From the NCBI RefSeq assembly GCF_030445035.2, contig NC_080677.1:107443513-107507512 (forward strand): a stretch of 64,000 nucleotides of DNA, written 5' to 3'. Positions 21,548 to 64,000 of this stretch are shown piece after piece. Below the pieces are notes generated by a model. The model searched no databases and had not been told where the DNA came from. It saw only the letters and a program-made list of their open reading frames with translations. Each line of letters begins with the position of its first letter. Positions within the stretch are counted from its first letter, which is position 1. The position numbers and the translations under genes were made by a program. The DNA is from Dasypus novemcinctus (taxonomy: Eukaryota > Chordata > Mammalia > Cingulata > Dasypodidae).

Positions 21548-21945
21548 ATGGGAAGCAGATTTGGCTCAACTGATAGGGTATCCGCCTACCACATAGGAGG
21601 TCCAGGGTCCAAACCCAGGGCCTCTTGACCTGTGTGTTGAACTGGCCTATACAAAGTGCTGATGTGCGCAGGAATGCCATGCCACGGAGGGGTATCCCCT
21701 GCGTAGGGGAGCCCCACGCGCAAGGAGTGCGCCCCTCGAGAAGAGCACCCCCCCGGGAAAAAAGTGCAGCCTGCCCAGGAGTGGTGCTGCCCACATGGAG
21801 AGCTGACACAGCAAGATGATGTAATGAAAAGAGACACGAATTCCCGGTGCTGCTGACAAAAAAAAAAAAATGCAAGCGGACAAAGAACACACAGCAAATG
21901 GGCAGAGAGAGCAGACAATCGGAGGGGAGGAGGGGGAGAAAAAAA
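21548..21945 (+). mobile_element. DAS-SINE nested in mariner transposase
   Basis: Sense copy starting tgggaagcagatttggctca, flanked by aagttctgcaa (21537-21547 and 21946-21956). Confidence 0.92.
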
Positions 21946-22272
21946 AAGTTCTGCAAGGGAGACAAGACCCTTGAAGATGAGGAACATAGTGACTAGCCAT
22001 TGGAAGTTGACAACAACCAACAGAGAATAATCATTGAAACTGATCCTCTTAAAACTTCACGAGAAGCTGCCAAAGAACTCAACATTGACCATTCTACAGT
22101 CATTCAGCATTTGAAGTGATTTCAAAAGGTGAAAAAGTTTGATAAGTGGGTGCCTCATATGTGGACCAAAAATTTAAAAAATCATTTTGAAATGTCGTCT
22201 TCTCTTATTCTATGCAACATCAAAGAACCATTCCTTGATTGGATTGTGATATGCGACAAGAAGTGGATTTTA

Positions 22273-22677
22273 AGGAAGTAGACGTGGTTCAACAGATAGA
22301 GCGTCTGCCTACCATATGGGAGGGTCCAGGGGTTCGATACCCAGAGCCTCCTGACCTGTGTGGTGAGCTGGCCCATGCACAGAGCTGCTGTGCACAAGGA
22401 GTGTGTGCCACACAGGGGTGCCCCTGCATGGGGTGTCCCACGTGCAAGGAGTGTGCCCTGCAAGGAGAGCTGCTCTGCGTGAATAAAAGGGCAGCCTGCC
22501 CAGGAGTGGCGCCACACACACAGAGAGCTGACACAGCAAGGTGATGTAATAAAAAAGATGCAGTTTCCCGGTGCCACTGAGGGTTCAAGTGGACACAGAA
22601 AAACATACAGCGAATGGACACAGAGCAGACAATGGGGGAAAGGGGAGAGAAATAAAATAAATCTTTAAAAAAAAAAA
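22273..22677 (+). mobile_element. DAS-SINE nested in mariner transposase
   Basis: Sense copy starting ggaagtagacgtggttcaac and ending in an A run. The mariner word aagtggat occurs on both sides (22261-22268 and about 22677-22684). Confidence 0.9.
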
Positions 22678-23344
22678 AGTGGATACAACAACCAGCAAAA
22701 ACCAGCTCAGTGGTTGGACCAAGAAGCTCCAAAGCACTTCCCAAAGCCAAACTTGTACCAAAAAAATGTCATAAATTCACTGGTCGTTTGCTGCCAGTCT
22801 GATTCACTACAGCTTTCTGAATCCTGGTGAAATCATTACATGTGAGAAATTCACTCAGCAAATTAATGAAATGCACCTAAAACTGCAATGCCTACAGCCG
22901 GCATTGGTCAACAGAAAGAGCCCAATTCTTCACAATGCCAGACCACACATCGCACAACCAACACTTCAAAATTGGAACAAATTGGGCTATGATGTTTTGC
23001 CTCATCTGCCGTATTCACCTGATCTCTCACCAACTGACTATGATTTCTTCAAGCTTCTCAACAACTTTTTGCAGGGAAAACACTTCCACAACCAGCAGGA
23101 TGTAGAAAACGCTTTCCAAGAGTTTGTTGAATCCCAAAGCATGGATTTTTACGCTACAGGAAGAAATTTCTCACTGGCAAAAATACATTGATTGTAATGT
23201 TCCTATTTTGATTAATAAAGATGTGTTTGAGTCTAGTTATAATGACTTAAAATTCACAGTCCAAAACTGCAATTTCTTTTGTACCAATCTAATAGATACT
23301 GCTCTGGAGCTCGAGGATTCGAGCCCAGGAGCGCAAGTTAAAGT

Positions 23345-23962
23345 GACATAGCAAAGACAAGACAGGAAAATATCAGTATCAACAACACTGCCAAATGTTA
23401 TCAAATTAGAAGCACATCTGCAGACAAGATTATTAACTCAAAGTTAATACTCAATTACTCAAACACGTAAGAAACGGAGATTAGTTTTCACATAAAGGAA
23501 GAAAATATTAATTCGTGTAACCTGGCAGCCTACTGCCTGTCTCCCACTCCCGGGTTAAGCAGGAACGGGTTAAGCCAGTCCTATAGCCAGTAAAAAAGAT
23601 GCACAAGAAAAAGCTAAGTCAATACCAACTCAGCACTAAATTCCATACCTTACTTGGCAAAAGGAGCAGGTAAAAGCAAAAATGCTTGGAATGTGATGGG
23701 GGAAGCGGTTAATCAAATACTGGGAAACTTTAACAGGAAAGTTAGACTTCTCGGATAGGCTGTAACCTCTAAAGTATCCAATCTATGGAGAAACAGAGGA
23801 AGGGCTTAAGTGCTAGGCTTAGGGGTATAAATTGTGCCATTTTTCTTTGTTCAGGGCGCCAGCCATGTTTCTGGTTGTGAGCCCCTTCTTGCAAGACTGA
23901 GAATAAATTTTTTTCTTCTCCACAATTGGGTGAGCCTTTTCTTCCAGAAGGAGACATCCCAC
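23345..23962 (+). mobile_element. Retroviral-type LTR relic
   Basis: The tail layout is that of a retroviral LTR: ggtataaattgtgcc (TATA-like, about 23823), a gcgccagccatgtttctgg stretch, then gcaagactgagaataaattt with a polyadenylation hexamer near 23902. No coding sequence accompanies it. The boundaries and family are uncertain. Confidence 0.5.
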
Positions 23963-23974
23963 TTACATAAAACT

Positions 23975-24215
23975 CAAGAAAATGCAAAAATCTAGTGACA
24001 GAAAACAGATCAGTGGTTACTTGGAGATGAGGGATTGAGACAGGAAAGAGGGATTACCAAGGGGCATGAGGGGACTTTGGATGGTAAAGGGTATGTTCAC
24101 TATCTCAGGGGAGGTACTGGTTTCATGGGTCTATCAGATATAAAATTAAACACTTATATTTGTGCAGTTTATTGTATGTTAATTACCTCAATATAGCCAT
24201 TTTAAAAAAACCGAT
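23975..24215 (+). repeat. Old LINE-1 3'-end fragment
   Basis: agtggttacttggagatgag, then tatttgtgcagtttattgta and ttaattacctcaatatagcc are the usual terminal blocks of ancient L1M elements. Confidence 0.65.
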
Positions 24216-24570
24216 TACTCTGTAAATTAGGGAACAATCTACTTGAATGGCTACCCTGGAAAAAATACATCACACTTCTGTTTAAGAGGCAAGAGTGATC
24301 TACTCTTTCCCACTGAGGCATGAAAGGATGAAATGCAGCATGAGGAGTTTTAGGGTGAACTAGAAGAATAAAAGACATGGAATGAGCTGCTTCCCAAAGT
24401 ACAAAGGATCTGTGGCAGCAAGGACAGGGACCACCAGCCTTTTAAAGAGGAATGCACGACCTATACAGAGGTCTATCAGGAAACAACTAAGACTGCTTCC
24501 TTAGCTGGTCTAGCTGTACCATTTCAGGGCTATGACAGAATGAAACAAAGTAAAAACAAAGAAACATTGA
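24216..24570. other. Intergenic sequence beside the TNPO3 end
   Basis: Apparently single-copy. It lies just downstream of the TNPO3 polyadenylation site on the - strand. Nothing else is recognised. Confidence 0.4.
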
Positions 24571-25743
24571 TTAAATTTTTAAAAATTTATTGTTTTTTTC
24601 TTTTCTTATTTTTGTTGCTGTTGATTTGTTCTTGAGATGGCTATAACACCAGACAGAACAGTGCCCCTCGTATCTAATGCCTGTGCAGGACTGCACTCCT
24701 TCAAAACATTAAGGTTGCTTTGGGCTCCCCTTTCCTGCCCCACCCCTCATGAAGTAAAATAATTTCCACATTTTTTTTACTAAAATACAGTCAGCCCTGT
24801 TAAACACTTGTCTCCATATGCTCAGCCTCTTTTTTCCTTCCTCTCATGTCTGTTGTGTAGGGGATAGGTTGGGGGTGGAATTAACTAAATGGGGAAAAAA
24901 AACACTCTTAAAAAACTAAAACTTAAAGAGTATACATTTATATCCCACCTTACCCACCCCAATTTTGGCTCTTCTTTCCAAGGATGACAACAACCTATTG
25001 TGGACTAGAAGTGGATTTAGAGTCTGAATAGGGTAAGGCTTAGAATATACACGAAGTTTGGCTCCTGGTAGGTCCTGAGTATCACCAGTGACTGACATGT
25101 TATACCCTTGTCTGAACAATTGTAAAGGTGGGAAGAAACTGCTGGGGAAGGGGGGAGAAATTTCTACTCACTTGTGTAAGGGAAGGGGAGCAGGTAGGGA
25201 GAAAGACCAAAACAATAAAAAACCTTAAGAGATGCATTTTACCCTGACCTTTTCCTTCCAATTGCACCTATTTAATTCATATGAATTTCCACATTTTCCC
25301 TAAGTTAAACTGTTTTTGTTTCACAGAAAGTTTATACTTTTAGTTTTCTGAGTGCGCACATGCACGTTTGTGTGTGTGTGTACGTGCATGTTATTTCTAC
25401 CAGGCAAATGTTTTAGTCTGGTTTCATTTGACTTTTCTTTTTTTTCCTTTTTTTAAATTTCCTTAAAATTTTGTTTTCCTTTAAGAAACAAGTTCACCAG
25501 GAAACCAGCTTCCCTCCCACCATGCCGGACAGGCTGCAGCCATCTCTTTTTAAACCGCGCTGATTTTCCCTCACACTCCCAAACAGGAACTCCTCAGGAC
25601 GGCCTCGGAAGGCTGGAGTCTCTCCCTGTCTGGCGGGACACCCTGGTGGCGGTGAAGGCCCCTCTGCCACAATGGAGATTTCTGATTGTGGGACACAGTC
25701 TGGTTTTTGTTTCCTTCCTGTCTTCTAATTAAAAAAGACATTG
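24571..25743 (-). other. TNPO3: TNPO3 final 3'UTR exon
   Basis: Acceptor ctctttcttacag|CAATGTC at 25743, extending about 1.17 kb through repeat-free, partly C/G-rich sequence to a polyadenylation signal at 24586-24591. The length agrees with the human 3'UTR as I recall it. The exact cleavage site is inferred. Confidence 0.78.
24586..24591 (-). terminator. TNPO3 polyadenylation signal AATAAA
   Basis: TTTATT on the + strand, in gaaaaaaacAATAAAttttt on the - strand. It is followed by a T/GT-rich stretch (tgtttctttgtttttactt) suitable as a downstream element. Confidence 0.72.
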
Positions 25744-25867
25744 CTGTAAGAAAGAGAGAAGAAAATCACTAATCATGCACCAATAGACAGATAGGAAGCA
25801 TTTTATAAAATCAACCTCTGTCTCTCAATTAGAGGCAGAGTGGGCACCACTATTCCAGAATCCTCAG

Positions 25868-26272
25868 GACTGAGGAAACGACTTACTGGTTGTGGAGGCA
25901 GTGGCTACCAGAGGTTCTGAGGGGAGGGAAGGGAAAAATAGGTATATCGGGGCATTTTCGGGACATGGGGAATTATTCTGAAAGACATGGCAATGACAAA
26001 CACAGACCATTATATATCTTGCTATAATTTACAAAATTGTGCGGGAGAGAGTGTAAACTACAATGTAAACTATAATCCTTGGTTAGTGGCAATGTTCCAA
26101 AATTTGTTCACCACCTGTAACAAATGTACCCACTAATGAAAGATGTTGTTAATGTGGGAAAATGTGGGAGGAGTAAGGAGCAGGGGATATGGAAATCCCC
26201 TATATTTTCTTATGTAACATTTATGTAATCTAAGTATCTTTAATAAAAAATTAAAAAGTATACATATATATA
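25868..26272 (+). mobile_element. LINE-1 3'-end fragment
   Basis: The order tggctaccagaggttctgag, aaactataatccttggttag, then cttatgtaacatttatgtaa and an A-rich end is that of an L1 3' terminus. Confidence 0.65.
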
Positions 26273-26649
26273 TAAATCAATCTCAAGGCAGACGTTTCTA
26301 TACTCGCTCGGGTACCTTATTCTGACCTCTGCCATAAGAACTCAGTTTAAAAAAAACAAAAACTGTCTTTTTTTGTTTTTGTGTGTTTTCAAGGGAGCTA
26401 CTACTTTAATAAATATCATCTTCAGTGCTTCTGCAATACTAATGTATTGTGGAAACTAGGGATTATATGTGGGGAATGAAGAGTTAAGTCAGTGAGTCTC
26501 AGGTCTCCCATTCCAAATTAACCAGAAAAGCTCCACTTCAGTCTGTTTAAATATTGGGGTTTCATTTAGAAAGAAGGCTTTGTCTACTAACAAAACTTTT
26601 AAAAATACTGATGTAGACTCTACTGAATAGGTACTGTGTAAAAGTATTA

Positions 26650-26885
26650 AGTAGAATGGTTAAGAGTGGGGACTCGAATACTAGAAGGTCTACATTTGAA
26701 TTCTGGCCCCACCAATTATACTGACAATGTGACATCAGAAAAATTGTTTAACATTCCTGGACCTCAATTTCCTCATCTGTAAAATGGGAATAATAATAAC
26801 TAACCCAAAGAATTGTATGAGGATTATCTTAGTTAATACCTATAAAGCAAAGCACTATAATAACCCAGATACATAGTAAGAACTC
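26650..26885 (+). repeat. MIR SINE relic
   Basis: aatggttaagagtggggact, then tttcctcatctgtaaaatgg and a final cacatagtaag-like end are the MIR landmarks in sense order. Confidence 0.85.
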
Positions 26886-27073
26886 AAGAATTTACTCATT
26901 TAATCCATGAACAACCCTATGAGGTGGATCAACGTTAGTTATTACAGACCCTATGTAAAGCCTGATGATTTATTTAATTAAGAATCAAAGTTTAGAAGTA
27001 ATTCCTGGTGTGGCAAGGTGCTGCTGAACATCACCTTCACCTCCTAATGCACTGATCACAGAAATCACCAATG

Positions 27074-27256
27074 AGGGGAGAGGATATGGCTCAGGCAGTT
27101 TGGAGTCTGTTCCCACATGAGAGGTCCCGGGTTTGGTTCCCAGTGCCTCCTAAGAGAAAATGGGCAGACACAAAGAGCACATAATGAACAGACAGAGAGT
27201 GCAGACAACGAGCGTAAAACAAGGGTGGGGGGTGTGAGAAATAAATTTAAAAAATA
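27074..27256 (+). mobile_element. Short DAS-type SINE
   Basis: A 183-bp copy without the GC-rich middle, flanked by the perfect 12-bp duplication aaatcaccaatg (27062-27073 and 27257-27268). The head reads atatggctcaggcagtttgg. Confidence 0.88.
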
Positions 27257-27988
27257 AAATCACCAATGTGCTATAGATTCAATGAGTTGCCTCTTGGGAG
27301 AATAAATCCTGCTTAAGATATCAAAGGATAGGTCTAGAGGATAGTTGCTTTTCTCTTCTCAGTCAAGAAACTGATACCCAAATTCCATTCCCCAGTTCTT
27401 TCTTTCCTGAGCTAAGATTCAGAATCAGTAGACAGGAAATACATAGAGAAAACAGATTATAAGATAGCTGCCAAAGGTTCTAGCTCTTTTGTTTTATCTC
27501 CTGCCTTGGTTAAAAATCAACATTTCAGCATTCAAATCTTATGAGTGATTAATAAGCATCTTTGCTTATTAAATCTGGAAGATCAGTTTTTGGAGGTTGG
27601 TGCCATGTATCAAAGTCAACTTAAGGTAAATACTGCTTTCACCAAGGTAGCCTAGTAAAAAAGTGTGTAGTCATTTGTTATCATACACACCAATGTCCTA
27701 TGAGTGTCTGTAAGAGGATAAGGGGAGGAAATTTTTAAAGACGTTCTGCAACAGTAACCTTCTTATGGGGGTGAAAATGGCATTTCAAAGTAGCTGGCAA
27801 TTATCTGGCTGCCTTGTTCCAAGAAAATCTGGGTCCCTCATTTCCTATCTGCTCAGCACTGTCAAAACTCTAAAGTCCTTCCCTGCCTCAAGCTATTGGA
27901 CTGTTCTCGTGATGGGCATTAAAATATATCCCCACCCTCAAGCATCCCTGGACAGCCAGGAGAAAGCAGGGAACTATATACTACTCAC

Positions 27989-28019
27989 CTGGATGACAGG
28001 CACAGTGCACGAGTGTGAG
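27989..28019 (-). other. TNPO3: TNPO3 3'UTR, part in penultimate exon
   Basis: Thirty-one bases between the stop and the donor CAG|GTGAGT at 27988-27983. If the stop codon loses its middle base, the new frame crosses the splice junction and closes after 15 codons. That equals the extension I recall for the human limb-girdle dystrophy allele, which supports this exon structure. Confidence 0.85.
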
Positions 28020-63558
<35,539 letters not shown>

Positions 63559-64000
63559 CTAGAGAAGAAGAGGTGGATTACGGATCCATTAAAAGGAAAA
63601 CAGAAGTCCAAAAACAAACAAAACAAAAAAATCCTGTTAGTTAAAATTAATCTAGCCCCTTGTTTCTATCTCTCTCAGAGCCAGGGGAAATTTTCATTTT
63701 TTTACTTTCTCACTAATTAGAAGTGACTACTATTTTATTAGTATCTGATATAAACCCACTTAGCTCCCTACATATATTGAGATTATCATCTGCCCCCAGA
63801 AAATGATTATTATGGAAAAAACAAAATATATTATACAAGCGCCTTTTCCTGGTCCTGATAATCACTGATGAATACACAAACATACTTTTAAAGTTGATAA
63901 ACAATGTAAATCCTATTTATATGCATTGTCTTTACATTTCTACTTAATTATTTGTCCACATCAGTATTGGCAGTATAGATTAAATTCCTAAAAAGCCGCT
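63559..64000 (-). other. TNPO3 intron, left part
   Basis: AT-rich intron sequence upstream of the residue-423 exon. No exon for the preceding residues is seen before the window ends. Confidence 0.6.

Larger units (their letters stand above)
21392..23215 (+). pseudogene. Mariner transposase, degenerate and interrupted
   Basis: Mariner transposase cuts and pastes the element between TA sites. The likely start is the ATG at 21392 (MEMMLDKKQ); the expected stop is TAA at 23213-23215. Two SINEs split it (21548-21945, 22273-22677), leaving about 330 codons of original sequence, near the usual 343. A readable C-terminal piece at 22871-23191 contains the family signature YSPDLSPTDYDFF with the third catalytic Asp. 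The usual LHDNARPH motif is shortened to LHNARPH, so the second catalytic Asp is missing. It is inactive. Confidence 0.87.
20671..23292 (+). mobile_element. Mariner DNA transposon, Hsmar1-like, with three nested SINEs
   Basis: The left terminal repeat begins TTAGGTAGGTGCAAAAGTAA and the right one ends TTGTACCAATCTAA, an imperfect inverted repeat typical of the cecropia-type mariner Hsmar1. A TA follows the right end; the left side now reads TC. Removing SINEs at 20805-21356, 21548-21945 and 22273-22677 with their duplications leaves about 1.2-1.3 kb, the expected mariner size. The element tracks the Hsmar1 consensus as I recall it along its whole length, including the 5' leader (gctaatgacttattacttgc) and the transposase. 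Confidence 0.88.
25744..27988 (-). other. TNPO3 last intron
   Basis: GT-AG intron within the 3'UTR. It holds an L1 3' fragment (25868-26272), a MIR (26650-26885) and a short SINE (27074-27256). Positions 27270-27988 show nothing recognisable; the open frame 27765-28205 on the + strand is antisense to the last coding exon and is a chance frame. Confidence 0.7.

Noticed and set aside
23345..23962. Endogenous retrovirus with coding genes
   Set aside because: Only an LTR-like stretch is visible; no gag, pol or env sequence flanks it.

Overview
The window is mammalian nuclear DNA from a xenarthran, most likely an armadillo (Dasypus-like). The evidence is more than twenty copies of the tRNA-derived armadillo SINE family (DAS-SINE): a tRNA-like head, a body of about 300 bp and an A-rich tail, mostly bounded by clean target-site duplications. 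The flanking genes are intron-rich and near-identical to known placental genes.

Two protein-coding genes lie tail to tail. On the left, + strand, is the 3' part of IRF5 (interferon regulatory factor 5). Seven coding exons between 1436 and 4457 run from the second half of the DNA-binding domain to the stop codon, with a polyadenylation signal at 5083-5088. On the right, - strand, is the 3' half of TNPO3 (transportin-3, the importin-beta-family carrier for SR proteins). Thirteen coding exons between 63558 and 28020 encode the last 501 residues (423-923 in human numbering), followed by a spliced 3'-UTR exon (about 25743-24571). The first coding exon of IRF5 and the N-terminal half of TNPO3 are outside the window, as are both promoters.

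The roughly 19 kb between the two polyadenylation sites is mostly mobile DNA. It holds an almost complete, very long LINE-1 on the - strand (9237-18718, 10-bp target duplication, ORF1, ORF2, a 2.9-kb 3'UTR and a 5'UTR with two tandem monomers of about 199 bp), itself interrupted by a SINE. It also holds a Hsmar1-like mariner (20671-23292) carrying three nested SINE insertions, a solo LTR with a 5-bp target duplication (7571-8130), other LTR-like elements, older LINE fragments and MIRs. TNPO3 introns carry more LINE-1 relics, mostly in the sense orientation, plus LTRs, a MER5-type hAT relic, MIRs and SINEs.

No CRISPR array, operon, rRNA gene, functional tRNA gene or intact virus was seen. I found no convincing new coding system. 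The most notable items are the mariner, the anatomy of the long LINE-1, dimeric SINE forms, a related set of LTRs, and an in-phase stop-free intron in IRF5.
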